From: Enterococcus mundtii
Lineage (GTDB): Bacteria; Bacillota; Bacilli; Lactobacillales; Enterococcaceae
Direction of reading: 5' to 3'
DNA: 64,000 nt
NCBI RefSeq assembly: GCF_002947535.1
Contig: NZ_PUAP01000026.1
Coordinates: 1-64,000, forward strand
The notes below the pieces were generated by a model. The model worked only from the letters and a program-made list of their open reading frames with translations, did not search any database and had not been told where the DNA came from. Both the position numbers and the translations under genes were made by a program. This document shows, in pieces, positions 1 through 8,591 of this stretch (its first letter is position 1; each line of letters begins with the position of its first letter).

Positions 1-70
1 ATTATTGCGTAATTTAAACAAAGACTAATGTTCTGACGAGTTGACTCGTTCGTATCAATGGTCAATCAGA

Positions 71-190
71 GGTCGAGACAGAAGTGTTTAACCTCTAGAA
101 ATAAGGCACCACCCACGAAAATTGTTCTTCAAATTTTTGTGGGTGGCGCCTTATTTTTAGAAGAGGTTACTTCTGTTCTCCCCGTTTATT
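71..190 (+). repeat. Palindromic intergenic repeat, copy A
   Basis: A unit of about 120 bases with nested inverted repeats. The arms are GAAGT/ACTTC outside, AACCTCT/AGAGGTT next, then a long inner stem from AAATAAGGC to GCCTTATTT. Its start (GG..., then AGAAG) and its end (CCGTTTAT) match the tandem copies at 43046-43399. The stem sequences differ from those copies but remain paired. It contains no gene. Confidence 0.7.
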
Positions 191-245
191 CGGTTTAAGG
201 TGGTACGAGAGGGCTAATCCCCCACTCTCATCTAAAAACCAAAGA

Positions 246-410
246 GTCGGTGTGCTAAAGTAACATCTGACCACAACACAGGATAGGAAAGACGCCATGA
301 GTTGTCCTGTACCCACTGAATAAGCGGCAAATTTTTGGATTTTATCTCCTATTTCTCGGAGTTACTCACTAACAACCAATCCTCTCAGTGCAGAACGTTT
401 CTTTCACACC
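246..410 (-). repeat. Palindromic intergenic repeat, copy B (inverted)
   Basis: Read on the minus strand it begins GGTGTGAAAGAAACG and ends near GCACACCG, like the tandem copies at 43046-43399. The outer arms AGTCGGTGTG (245-254) and CACACCGACT (405-414) are exact inverted repeats, and AGTAAC/GTTACT is nested inside. The interior is more diverged and longer than in other copies. Together with copy A it fills the 420-base gene-free stretch at the window start. Confidence 0.5.
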
Positions 411-420
411 GACTGTTCGC

Positions 421-1044
421 CTACGCTCTTTTCAATTTATTAAATTGATCGTACTCTACTTCAATATCTGTTATAGATAAGCGATTTGTTCGTAACAAAT
501 ACTGATAATCATAGTAACTGGGTAAATATTTTAGTTCCAACAAGTTTTTTACAAACGAATTCGCTGCGATTTCGCTTGTCCTGCGAATATGAGCTTTTCG
601 AGAGTAGCCAAAGATTCTTGCACTTTCGATCGGTGGAAATTGATCATAGATATGGTTACTTCCTTTTTCTTCTAAATAATGAAAGTACTCATGTGTCAAA
701 ATAATCTGTTTCATCTCTTTCAGGCTCAATTTGTTTACTTCTGCTAACTGAGCAATTGATTTTTCATATAAATAAACCAGATGATTCCCCTTCCGATCTG
801 ATTCGAACTGAGCGCGCATTTGTACTTTATAAAAAACTCCATCATGTTTTTCTTCTATAATCTTGATATTATTTTCTGAATATAAGTCAAAAATATCTTT
901 CGATTTTATTTTTAAAGCAAAATCTTTACCGATAGCCAAAGACTTTTCAAGGTAGCTCAAGATATCTATTACCGGTATCTTATGAAAAAACATATCTTGT
1001 TTTAATTCCAAATACGCTAAAAATTCGTCTGTAAAATAATCCAT
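421..1044 (-). CDS. HExxH-motif putative zinc metallopeptidase
   Basis: A 207-residue protein with a clear HEYFH zinc-peptidase motif at residues 118-122 and a candidate third zinc ligand, Glu158, in SEIAAN about 36 residues later. This HExxH...E layout resembles gluzincin-like ImmA/IrrE peptidases, but no DNA-binding domain is present and no signal peptide or membrane segment is seen. It is the last gene of the operon, starting 12 bases after the hydantoinase-like gene stop, so it is probably co-expressed with it. Inference: it could process or regulate a partner protein of this pathway. The substrate is unknown and the family assignment rests on the motif only. Confidence 0.75.
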   Translation of the reverse strand: MDYFTDEFLAYLELKQDMFFHKIPVIDILSYLEKSLAIGKDFALKIKSKDIFDLYSENNIKIIEEKHDGVFYKVQMRAQFESDRKGNHLVYLYEKSIAQLAEVNKLSLKEMKQIILTHEYFHYLEEKGSNHIYDQFPPIESARIFGYSRKAHIRRTSEIAANSFVKNLLELKYLPSYYDYQYLLRTNRLSITDIEVEYDQFNKLKRA

Positions 1045-1056
1045 TGTTACTCCTTC

Positions 1057-3189
1057 TTATTTATAAGCTACTGCAATGATTTCTTCTTTTTTATCTAAAT
1101 TCTCTGTCTCAACATCCATGATCGACGTTAATTGTTCTAGAGTTTGCATACCAGTCAAGTCTAACATTTTTTCTCTAAAGAACAAGAAGACCTTAGGAAT
1201 GGTTGCATTAGCATCCGAATAAATCGTATGTTCATCAATAAACGAAAGAAATTCTTCATTCGATTGGTTCTTAGAAAATTTGAAATAATGCGCATTGCTA
1301 TGCTTGAAACGCACAACACCTTCACGATCAACGACACATACATTTGTACGTTTGCTCTTGAAAAAGAATTTCTTTTTAATGACTGTTGCATCCAGTAAAT
1401 TCCAGCGTCCAACTTGTGCAGTAAGCATGATACTATTTGTGTCTAGTCCTAACGCTTCAGAAGTAATTGTTTTTAACTGGTCTTCAGTGACATCTGACGC
1501 CCCTAAGCTCTTTTGGCGTAGTTCTGTAGCGCCAGTCGCTACCGCACGAACGATATTACGTTGTGTATCAATTTCAATATTTACTTCAACAGTTTCTTCA
1601 TTAGCACCAGATTGAACGATTTTTTCAATCACTTCCGCACGAATTTTTTTAATATCATTTTCACTTGGATTTGTGATGGAACGTTCGATTTGTTCGCGAA
1701 CCATGGCTAATGCTACACCAATCGTTGAAATATAAGGCGCATTTTTTGCTAACTTCCACTTATAGTCAAAATGCTCCGCTAAGGCAGGTACCACGATTGC
1801 ACCTGATCCACCACCGCCAACGAGTGTGATAAAGTTACGATCCATTTCGTATTCATCGATCAGATCATCGATAACTGGTTCTAATTTTTCCATCGCTAGC
1901 TTCATCACTACTTTGGCAGCTTCTTCAGCAGAGGTTCCTAAATACGAGCCTAACGCATCCCAAGCTTTTTTATTTGCTTCCGCATTTCCTTGCGCGTAAT
2001 CATCTTCCGGTACATAACCTAGCAAATTGGCTGCTCCAGCTAAAGTATAAGAATAAGTATTTGTTCCTGTACCTTGAACAACTACGTATTCATTCGGATC
2101 TCCTTCTCTTGGAGAAACAAATTCGATCGACGGATCAGCTAAATTTTCTACGTCAGTAAAGCATTCATACTCTAAGCCAGCAATATGGGCACTCCGTGGA
2201 CCTACATCAACGATTTTTTTGTCTTTCACACGGATCATGCTTCCCCCAGCAACTCCCAAAGTACGAACATCTAATGAGCGAAGGTATGTTTTATGTCCTC
2301 CAACATGGGCATATTTGATCATTACTTTCCCATTTTTTATGACAGAGATATCGACACTCGTTCCTCCAACTTCAAAAAAGATCCCATCACTAACTTTTTC
2401 ATACATCAAAGCACCCGCAACTCCAGCGGCTAATCCTGATAGCATCGTTAAAATCGGACGTTGCCGGACTTCATTGATACTCATTACACCACCATCGCAA
2501 CGCATGATCATTAACCCAGATTGGATTTTAGTATCTAATACTGCAGATTCAGTCATGTTAGCTGTTTGCATCATTTTTGGGATTAACGAAGCATTTACTA
2601 CTGCAGTTCTTGTACGCATTTTCAGTCCATAGAGCTGAGAAATCTCATGTCCACCCGTAGCATACAATTTTTCTTCTTGAGCTTTTTGGATCACACGCAT
2701 TTCATTCTCAGGATCATCCACAGAGTAGGCTTCACTAGCTACGATGACTTGGCAATCTTTACTGACTAACTCGTGGATATTCTTTTCAATCTCTTGCTCG
2801 GTTAATTTAGAGGAATCAACAAAGACATGTTCAGAATGCAAATACTTGTTTGGAGCTAATTCAATATGTTCGATGGCAGTCTCTTTTCTCGCAGTACGCG
2901 CATCCATACCGGTACCCATACCTACGATCCCAACTTTTGCTACATCCCCCTCAAGCAACGCATTCGTTGCTTGAGTCGTACCGTGGGCAATAAAAATGAC
3001 ATCTTCTGGTGCGATATTATTTTCAGCCAAAAGTTTTTGGATTATTTTTACGATCCCTCTGGCTACTCCTTCTTCATGTGTAGTTGGGATTTTTAATTTT
3101 GCAATCACTTCATATGTCTCATTATCGATTGCTACTGCATCCGTAAAAGTGCCACCTACATCAATTCCGATTCTTACTTTTTTCCCCAT
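1057..3189 (-). CDS. Hydantoinase/oxoprolinase (HyuA-like) family protein
   Basis: About 710 residues. The N-terminus has the family ASKHA-type nucleotide-binding motif GIDVGGTFTDAV, and a second glycine-rich motif (VGGGGSGAIVVPAL) lies near residue 470, matching the HyuA N- and catalytic domains. Family members cleave cyclic amides or 5-oxoproline with ATP, or carboxylate ketones. The partner HyuB-type subunit is not in this operon, so a standard hydantoinase reaction is uncertain. The last ~150 residues (from about 560) do not look like the standard family end. I chose ATG at 3189 because AAGGTAG lies at good spacing; a TTG at 3204 is the alternative. It lies 22 bases after the permease gene. 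Confidence 0.8.
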   Translation of the reverse strand: MGKKVRIGIDVGGTFTDAVAIDNETYEVIAKLKIPTTHEEGVARGIVKIIQKLLAENNIAPEDVIFIAHGTTQATNALLEGDVAKVGIVGMGTGMDARTARKETAIEHIELAPNKYLHSEHVFVDSSKLTEQEIEKNIHELVSKDCQVIVASEAYSVDDPENEMRVIQKAQEEKLYATGGHEISQLYGLKMRTRTAVVNASLIPKMMQTANMTESAVLDTKIQSGLMIMRCDGGVMSINEVRQRPILTMLSGLAAGVAGALMYEKVSDGIFFEVGGTSVDISVIKNGKVMIKYAHVGGHKTYLRSLDVRTLGVAGGSMIRVKDKKIVDVGPRSAHIAGLEYECFTDVENLADPSIEFVSPREGDPNEYVVVQGTGTNTYSYTLAGAANLLGYVPEDDYAQGNAEANKKAWDALGSYLGTSAEEAAKVVMKLAMEKLEPVIDDLIDEYEMDRNFITLVGGGGSGAIVVPALAEHFDYKWKLAKNAPYISTIGVALAMVREQIERSITNPSENDIKKIRAEVIEKIVQSGANEETVEVNIEIDTQRNIVRAVATGATELRQKSLGASDVTEDQLKTITSEALGLDTNSIMLTAQVGRWNLLDATVIKKKFFFKSKRTNVCVVDREGVVRFKHSNAHYFKFSKNQSNEEFLSFIDEHTIYSDANATIPKVFLFFREKMLDLTGMQTLEQLTSIMDVETENLDKKEEIIAVAYK

Positions 3190-3211
3190 TTTCTCTACCT
3201 TCAATCTTTAA

Positions 3212-4492
3212 TTAATATAGGAAGAACGAGGCGACAACTAAACCAACGAAAGTTGAAATTGCTACCCAGCCAATTGTTTTCTTCATTACTTCATTGACAT
3301 CTGTTTTAATGAAATCTGAAACCCAGACATTGTGTGAATTCGTTGGATCACAAACAGATTGTACATTACTGTCCAAACGCAATGCGACCATCGCAGCAAT
3401 CGGATTCATACCCCCAGCAACTAGCAGTGAAATGATCCCACTTCCTAACCCCCAAACATTTAGTGGACCACGATAAATTGCTAATGGTGAAAGAAGTCCA
3501 AAAATCAAAATAAACATCAATTGATTTTTAGGGATCATGATAGAGATCGCTGGTTGTAAAATAGTCGATACTTCAGAAGACATCACAGCATTCAGCAACA
3601 TGCCAATACCGATCATCAAACCTGCAGCTCCTGCTACTTCTTGGATTCCTTCAACAAATGCGCTACTCACTACATGAATTGGATTTTTAGGTGTACTCAA
3701 AATCAAGGTTGCGATAATCCCCACAATAATCGCTGCAACTAATGGAACTTGGAAAGCAAAAACTAACACAACAGGAATGATTGGTGAAATCAAAGCAATG
3801 CTACGAATCTGACCATTCTTACCTTGCTTAGCAGGCATCGCCCATGCTTTACGGCGTTTCCCACTGAATTGAACATAATAAACGACCATGATCACAGCAA
3901 TAATGATCAACGGTAGACCAACCATCCATGAATAAGAAGTAACTTCACTTAATTTCAAACCTAGTACATCAATATAGACAGCTAGCGTTGAAACAGAGAA
4001 CGTTACACCAATACCATTTGCTAAAAGTAAAATGATCCCACTAACCATTGGTGATAGACCAGCCGAGATCATGATCGGTACAATAATCGTCCCAACTAAA
4101 ATCACCATGCCTAGCCCATTACTTGCCGCAAAAATGATGGAACAAACTGCTAGAAAGGATAACGCAATCGGTAACGCCTTATCTCCAGCCATCTCTGCTG
4201 CTTTTTTAATGATCGTTTCAGTAACACCAACTTTAGATAGCACTTTTCCGAATAGCGATCCAAAAATCAATCCTGAAATTGCGGTAGACATCCGCATAGA
4301 ACCGGCTTCCAAAACATCTTTAACAATTGTGAATTGCTCAGGATCTTTGGAGATGATAGTAATTCCTGCAATCAAAGAGATTGCAATTGCCATGATTGGT
4401 AATGCCAGAATGGTTGGTACCTTTCTCGTCATCATCAACCCAACTAAAACGAAGAATACTAAGAGTATCCCTACTAATTGTACTGTTGCCAT
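3212..4492 (-). CDS. Multi-pass permease, ion transporter superfamily (CitM/GntP-like)
   Basis: A 426-residue, very hydrophobic protein with roughly 10-12 membrane segments beginning right at the N-terminus. Its layout resembles the GntP/CitMHS/NhaC-like transporters of organic anions, with internal halves both rich in small residues. No specific substrate motif was recognised. It sits 10 bases after the FAD oxidoreductase gene and 22 bases before the hydantoinase-like gene. Inference: it imports the compound degraded by those enzymes, perhaps a carboxylate or cyclic amide. It could also be an exporter of a product. Confidence 0.75.
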   Translation of the reverse strand: MATVQLVGILLVFFVLVGLMMTRKVPTILALPIMAIAISLIAGITIISKDPEQFTIVKDVLEAGSMRMSTAISGLIFGSLFGKVLSKVGVTETIIKKAAEMAGDKALPIALSFLAVCSIIFAASNGLGMVILVGTIIVPIMISAGLSPMVSGIILLLANGIGVTFSVSTLAVYIDVLGLKLSEVTSYSWMVGLPLIIIAVIMVVYYVQFSGKRRKAWAMPAKQGKNGQIRSIALISPIIPVVLVFAFQVPLVAAIIVGIIATLILSTPKNPIHVVSSAFVEGIQEVAGAAGLMIGIGMLLNAVMSSEVSTILQPAISIMIPKNQLMFILIFGLLSPLAIYRGPLNVWGLGSGIISLLVAGGMNPIAAMVALRLDSNVQSVCDPTNSHNVWVSDFIKTDVNEVMKKTIGWVAISTFVGLVVASFFLY

Positions 4493-4502
4493 TGTTTTCC
4501 TC

Positions 4503-5912
4503 CTAAATTTCGATGAAGCTTTTTTGCTCGATCAGTTTATTTTGTAGTTCTTTAATGTTGATTTCTCCAACTGTTTGTTCTTCTTTTGCTGCTATATAAG
4601 CTGCTGTTCCGGCAGCTTGTCCTAAGGCAGTCATCGTCGGTGTTGTCCGTATTGCTGCTTGGGCTTCAAAGGAAGCAGATACACACCTTCCAGTGACGAT
4701 CAAATTATTGATCTCATTCGTGATCATGATTTCATAAGGAATGCGATAATAACTATCAAACACCGACTTATCGAATTTCTCATGAGCAACTTCTTCTGTT
4801 TGATTCGCATGTACGGAAACAGTTCCTTCACCTTTTGGGTTGTGGATATCGATTGGATAACCAGAATGGGCGATTGTTGATGCAAAAGGTTTATTCTCTA
4901 ATACATCTTGATTTGTTAAAGTATATTTCCCTTTGATCTGTCTTGTTCCTCGTACACCAACACTTGGTCCGCTGTACGCAATTTTAGCATTTTCAAAACC
5001 TGGTACTGACTCTACTAAAAAATGATATAGTTCTTCACATTGCTTACGGCCAATCATTTCCGCCTTGGTCAGACCTTCAGCAGATACCCCACTCTCATTA
5101 ATGATTCGTGAAGTATTCATAATGAATTCTCCTGGTACATTTGTTTCAAAGAAGAGGATATCTTCCCTTGGAATATTGATCCTACCTTCTTCCTTCGCTT
5201 GTTTAAATTCAGCATCAAAACCAACAAAAGATAAAATCTCGGTATTTTTCATGACGTTTAAGTCTCTATTTAATCGCGGAAATTTTTCTGGATCATCTAA
5301 CACTGCAGCACGGAGTTTTTGTGTGTCAACGCCGTACACTTTTAGATTCATTGTCATCGGTTGCATGGCATTATCCGTTTCTCGTCCTAATTGGAATGGC
5401 ACCTCAGACATTACCGCTAAATCTCCATCACCTGTTGCATCAATGAATACTTTACTTGAGATTTTGCTGATGCCATCTTTATTGACAACAGAGACATTTT
5501 TGATCTCGCCAGCTTCTTTCTCCAAGCCAATCAAATAAGTATGGAATAAAATAGAGGCACCTGACTCGCTGACCATCTCATCTAAAATGATTTTCAATCC
5601 TTCAGCTGAGAATGGCGTTACATAAGAGATATAATTCGTTGAATCTAGAACGTGTCCTGGAGAATAACCTCTCTCTACTAACCGTTCAACCATTTCTTGT
5701 CCTAATCCTAAAATTACTTGCTTATCTCCGGCAAAATAAGTCATCATGGGCCCAACACCGTTGGCTGTTAACGTTCCGCCAAAATAACCGTTTTGATCAA
5801 TGATCAAAGTTTTTGCACCATTTCTGGCAGCAGCAATTGCTGCAAATGCTCCAGACATGCCTCCACCAACTACAACCACATCATAATTTTCTTTTAAACT
5901 AGATGAATCCAA
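4503..5912 (-). CDS. FAD-dependent oxidoreductase (FAD_oxidored-type)
   Basis: About 469 residues. The N-terminal dinucleotide-binding motif VVVGGGMSGAFAA is followed by the acidic end of strand 2 (LIID), as in FAD enzymes of the glucose-inhibited-division/succinate-dehydrogenase-like fold. A second FAD contact, DATGDGDLAV, and the C-terminal PTMTALGQAAGTAA segment fit the FAD_oxidored family. The start is a TTG at 5912, 8 bases after AAAGGGG; an upstream in-frame ATG at 5966 would lie inside the promoter. It is first in the operon, directly downstream of the promoter and cre site. The substrate is unknown. Confidence 0.82.
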   Translation of the reverse strand: MDSSSLKENYDVVVVGGGMSGAFAAIAAARNGAKTLIIDQNGYFGGTLTANGVGPMMTYFAGDKQVILGLGQEMVERLVERGYSPGHVLDSTNYISYVTPFSAEGLKIILDEMVSESGASILFHTYLIGLEKEAGEIKNVSVVNKDGISKISSKVFIDATGDGDLAVMSEVPFQLGRETDNAMQPMTMNLKVYGVDTQKLRAAVLDDPEKFPRLNRDLNVMKNTEILSFVGFDAEFKQAKEEGRINIPREDILFFETNVPGEFIMNTSRIINESGVSAEGLTKAEMIGRKQCEELYHFLVESVPGFENAKIAYSGPSVGVRGTRQIKGKYTLTNQDVLENKPFASTIAHSGYPIDIHNPKGEGTVSVHANQTEEVAHEKFDKSVFDSYYRIPYEIMITNEINNLIVTGRCVSASFEAQAAIRTTPTMTALGQAAGTAAYIAAKEEQTVGEINIKELQNKLIEQKSFIEI

Positions 5913-5928
5913 AAAAACAACCCCTTTC

Positions 5929-5942
5929 TGTTTGCGCTTACA
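5929..5942 (-). promoter_or_regulatory. CcpA operator (cre) for the FAD oxidoreductase operon
   Basis: The minus strand reads TGTAAGCGCAAACA, a full match to the cre consensus TGNAANCGNWNNCW. It lies just downstream of the -10 box, where CcpA binding would block transcription. Repression of this operon by preferred sugars is inferred. Confidence 0.7.
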
Positions 5943-5948
5943 AAAATA

Positions 5949-5976
5949 ATAATACACTATTTCCAAAAAGTGTCAA
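5949..5976 (-). promoter_or_regulatory. Sigma-A promoter of the 0.4-5.9 kb operon
   Basis: The minus strand has -35 TTGACA and -10 TATTAT separated by 16 bases. An inverted repeat TTTCCA (5960-5965) / TGGAAA (5983-5988) flanks the -35 box and may be the operator of an unidentified regulator. Confidence 0.75.
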
Positions 5977-5988
5977 TACTTATGGAAA

Positions 5989-6274
5989 TTTTTTTCACTC
6001 AAATAAATGTGTAATATATTATTGGGATTATCTGATAATAACTCTTTTAAATTAGTATTTTATATCTTAAACGAATGAATAAAATCAGCAATTTAAAATA
6101 GTTGTAAAAATGGTTTTTTAACTTATTTTCATAAAAAGTCAATATAATAGAAAACTGCTAAGATACTTAACAAAGCTAATTTTATTCAGTAGTGTATGTT
6201 TATGTTTACTTGCTGTATTGTTTCGTCTTTGGTTGCTAAAAAATTGAGACGATTTTATAAAGCTTCTGGATAAA
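5989..6274. other. AT-rich intergenic stretch without recognisable gene
   Basis: Nearly 290 bases of AT-rich DNA between the yqeY terminator and the oxidoreductase promoter. No ORF, hairpin with T-run or known RNA was recognised. A TATAAT occurs near 6146 on the + strand without a good -35. Confidence 0.5.
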
Positions 6275-6283
6275 CACAAAAAA

Positions 6284-6309
6284 ACTACGGACACTTTCGC
6301 GTCCGTAGT
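6284..6309 (-). terminator. Terminator of rpsU-yqeY
   Basis: A perfect 9-base stem, ACTACGGAC (6284-6292) and GTCCGTAGT (6301-6309), followed on the minus strand by a T-run. It lies 15 bases past the yqeY stop. Confidence 0.85.
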
Positions 6310-6323
6310 TTCGTTTGCTAAGA

Positions 6324-6770
6324 TTAAGACTGCAATAGTTCTTTTACGATAGCATTCACTTGATTTCCATCTGCTTTTCCTTTGACTTTAGGCATGATGA
6401 CTCCCATGACTTTACCAAATTCTTTTGCAGATGAAGCACCTGTTTGCGTGATCGCATCTTGAACAAGTTGTCGAATTTCTTCTTCAGAAAGTTGTTCTGG
6501 CATATACTTTTCGACTATCACAATTTCACTTTTCACTTTTTCAGCTAAATCGTCACGTCCAGCTTCCTCGAATTCATGCAAAGAATCACGGCGTTGTTTC
6601 ATTTCGCGAGACAACACTGTTAGTTCTTCTTCTTCTGTCAAGTCGTGACCTTCTTTAATTTGCTCGTTTTGTATAGATGACTTGATCATACGAATCACCT
6701 GTAAAGATTCTTTATCTTTAGCTTTCATCGCTGTCTTCATGTCATCGTTCAATCTACTTAGTAGTGACAC
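6324..6770 (-). CDS. yqeY: GatB/YqeY domain protein
   Basis: A 148-residue, charged helical protein of the standard length for free-standing YqeY. It starts [20 protein letters not shown], the typical family N-terminus, and carries the conserved segment [13 protein letters not shown] followed by [17 protein letters not shown]. The domain is shared with the tail of the GatB subunit of the tRNA-dependent amidotransferase and is thought to bind tRNA, but the role of the free protein is not established. It follows rpsU by 26 bases and shares its terminator, the common rpsU-yqeY pairing of Firmicutes. Confidence 0.92.
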   Translation of the reverse strand: MSLLSRLNDDMKTAMKAKDKESLQVIRMIKSSIQNEQIKEGHDLTEEEELTVLSREMKQRRDSLHEFEEAGRDDLAEKVKSEIVIVEKYMPEQLSEEEIRQLVQDAITQTGASSAKEFGKVMGVIMPKVKGKADGNQVNAIVKELLQS

Positions 6771-6796
6771 ACTACCAACTCCAATTCATCAAAGAA

Positions 6797-6973
6797 CTAG
6801 AATTTTTTGCGTTTTCTAGCTGCTTCAGATTTTTTCTTACGCTTTACACTTGGTTTTTCGTAGAATTCACGTTTACGAGATTCTTGTAAAGTACCCGCTT
6901 TTGACACGGAACGTTTGAAGCGACGAAGAGCATCGTCAAGTGATTCGTTTTTGCGAACGACTGTTTTTGACAT
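6797..6973 (-). CDS. rpsU: 30S ribosomal protein S21
   Basis: A 58-residue, very basic protein too short for standard ORF cut-offs. Translation starts [20 protein letters not shown] and ends with a lysine/arginine-rich tail [13 protein letters not shown], diagnostic for S21. S21 sits near the anti-Shine-Dalgarno end of 16S rRNA and assists initiation. The ATG at 6973 has an excellent ribosome site, GGAGGGAGGG, 7 bases upstream. It forms an operon with yqeY. Confidence 0.95.
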   Translation of the reverse strand: MSKTVVRKNESLDDALRRFKRSVSKAGTLQESRKREFYEKPSVKRKKKSEAARKRKKF

Positions 6974-7137
6974 ATTAATTCCCTCCCTCCGAGCTTAAAA
7001 AGTAACCGTAATTGTTATTGAAATGTTAATCTCAAGAAACAAGACTGTTCTATAAACATTATAGCTAAAGCAGTTTTGACCGTCAAGAGAATCTTATGAT
7101 TTTTTTAAATAATCACCTGTTATTTTATTGAAAATTA

Positions 7138-7566
7138 TTATTGACAGCTCTCACAGCGACCAAATATCTCAAAGCGATGTCCTTCAATGGTACACCCACT
7201 AAGTTGTTCTTCAAAATAATTCATTGGACACATATGGATTTCTTTTGTCGTCCCACAAACGGTACAAATAAAGTGGTGATGGTGCCCAATCTCGCCTTGA
7301 CAACAATGAAAACGGAATTTCATTTCTCCATTTAGATCCGTTTCTTCCAAAAGATCTAATTCTGAAAAGTCATGTAAATTACGATAGATCGTATCATAGC
7401 TGACTCCTTTGAATTCCTGACTCATATAGTCAAAGACTTCTTTCGCAGAGACGTAACGATTACGTTTTATTAAATATGCCAGTAAGGCTTCACGCTTTTT
7501 GGTGTATTTGAACCCGTTATTTTTCAATGTTTCTAAAGATTGTTCGATCAATGTTTGTTTATTCAT
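7138..7566 (-). CDS. zur: Fur-family zinc-uptake repressor, Zur
   Basis: About 142 residues. It has a winged-helix N-domain (recognition region VSYDTIYRNLHDFSELDLL), a metal-binding histidine run HHHH at residues 95-98, and two structural-zinc CxxC pairs (Cys101/104 and Cys138/141). Fur, PerR and Zur cannot be told apart from length alone. I prefer Zur for two reasons: a Zur-like operator lies in its own promoter (7581-7595), and it neighbours ppsR as in other Firmicutes. I chose ATG 7566 because GGGGGA lies at better spacing than for the adjacent ATG at 7569. With zinc it would repress zinc import genes, none of which are in this window. Confidence 0.75.
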   Translation of the reverse strand: MNKQTLIEQSLETLKNNGFKYTKKREALLAYLIKRNRYVSAKEVFDYMSQEFKGVSYDTIYRNLHDFSELDLLEETDLNGEMKFRFHCCQGEIGHHHHFICTVCGTTKEIHMCPMNYFEEQLSGCTIEGHRFEIFGRCESCQ

Positions 7567-7580
7567 CATTATCCCCCAAA

Positions 7581-7595
7581 TCAAAATGATTACGA
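7581..7595 (-). promoter_or_regulatory. Zur-box-like operator
   Basis: The minus strand reads TCGTAATCATTTTGA, differing at two positions from the known Firmicutes Zur core TCGTAATNATTACGA. It lies 15 bases upstream of the zur start codon and in the zur-ppsR divergent region. Autoregulation by zinc is inferred. Confidence 0.55.
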
Positions 7596-7613
7596 AGTAT
7601 GTACACTCGAGTA

Positions 7614-7622
7614 TGGTATAAT
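7614..7622 (+). promoter_or_regulatory. Extended -10 promoter of ppsR
   Basis: TGGTATAAT is an extended -10 element, 36 bases before the ppsR start; no good -35 is present. Confidence 0.55.
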
Positions 7623-7657
7623 AAACCTAAAAAAAAAGCAAGTGAGGTTTTTTATTT

Positions 7658-8515
7658 ATGACTGCCGAATCAAATGAAGTCGTCACCTTTTTTGTCATTT
7701 CAGACTCCGCAGGTGAAACAGCAACAAAACTAGCTCAAGCGACAATGGCGCAATATCCTTCAATTGAATTTAGCTTATTTCGACGAACCTTTGTAACAGA
7801 TCCAGAGACGTTGCAGCGCGCACTAAATGATGCATTGTCAGAACAAGCATTAGTGCTCCATACCTTGATCAATCAAGAACTGGTCGATTTAACGAATGAT
7901 TTTTGTCAAAAAAACAAGTTATACAGCTTTGATGTATTGACCCCGCCGATTGCAGAAATCGAGCGCTTGACTGGCATCAAACCGACACGTCAACCGGGCG
8001 CACTTCACTTATTGAATGAAAATTATTTCAAACGGATCAAAGCAATGGAGTTTGCAGTGAAATATGACGATGGAAAAGATCCTCGAGGTTTTTTGGAAGC
8101 CGATGTCGTTTTACTTGGTGTTTCTCGAACTTCTAAAACACCTTTAAGTTTGTTTCTAGCCAATAAAAATTTAAAAGTAGCGAATCTTCCACTGATACCA
8201 CAAGCACACATCCCTAAACAGTTATGGGAAATCGACCCGAAAAAAATTGTTGGATTAACAAATAACCCAGATATTTTAAATAACATTCGTAAAGAACGCA
8301 TGCGTTCATATGGTCTGAATCCAGATACTGCCTACTCAGATATCGAAAAAATTCGTGCAGAATTGGAATTTGCCAATGAACTTTATGAGAAATTAGGCTG
8401 TGTGGTCATCAATGTTGCTTCTCTTTCCATTGAAGAAACAGCTTCATTGATCTTGAATGAGCTAGAGCTGGAAGACCATAGCTATTATGGTACGGAAACT
8501 TCGGAAGAAAAATAG
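7658..8515 (+). CDS. ppsR: Pyruvate, phosphate dikinase / PEP synthase regulatory protein
   Basis: A 285-residue protein of the DUF299 family, full length. It carries the P-loop-like motif GVSRTSKT at residues 154-161 and the N-terminal FFVISDSAGETA motif. Characterised members are bifunctional: they inactivate PPDK or PEP synthase by ADP-dependent phosphorylation of an active-site threonine and reverse it by phosphorolysis. Its target is not in the window. It is divergent from zur and has a GTGAGG ribosome site. It ends in a bidirectional terminator shared with the ArsR gene. Confidence 0.92.
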   Translation: MTAESNEVVTFFVISDSAGETATKLAQATMAQYPSIEFSLFRRTFVTDPETLQRALNDALSEQALVLHTLINQELVDLTNDFCQKNKLYSFDVLTPPIAEIERLTGIKPTRQPGALHLLNENYFKRIKAMEFAVKYDDGKDPRGFLEADVVLLGVSRTSKTPLSLFLANKNLKVANLPLIPQAHIPKQLWEIDPKKIVGLTNNPDILNNIRKERMRSYGLNPDTAYSDIEKIRAELEFANELYEKLGCVVINVASLSIEETASLILNELELEDHSYYGTETSEEK

Positions 8516-8532
8516 TTCTCTTTTCAAACGAT

Positions 8533-8580
8533 AAAAACAGGATCTGATCGGCGCATCCTCGCCTTTCACATCCTGTTTTT
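8533..8580. terminator. Bidirectional terminator between ppsR and the ArsR gene
   Basis: AAAAACAGGAT and ATCCTGTTTTT form a long stem with A-run and T-run on either side. It serves both convergent genes. Confidence 0.85.
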
Positions 8581-8591
8581 AGTTACATTCG

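Noticed and set aside
197-213. T-box-like GGTGGTACGAGAGGG on the + strand
   Set aside because: The conserved T-box core and specifier stem are absent and no + strand gene follows; the segment belongs to the repeat cluster.
4032-4547. 171-codon open frame opposite the permease gene
   Set aside because: It is a shadow of the membrane protein gene, has no ribosome site and shows no recognisable domain.
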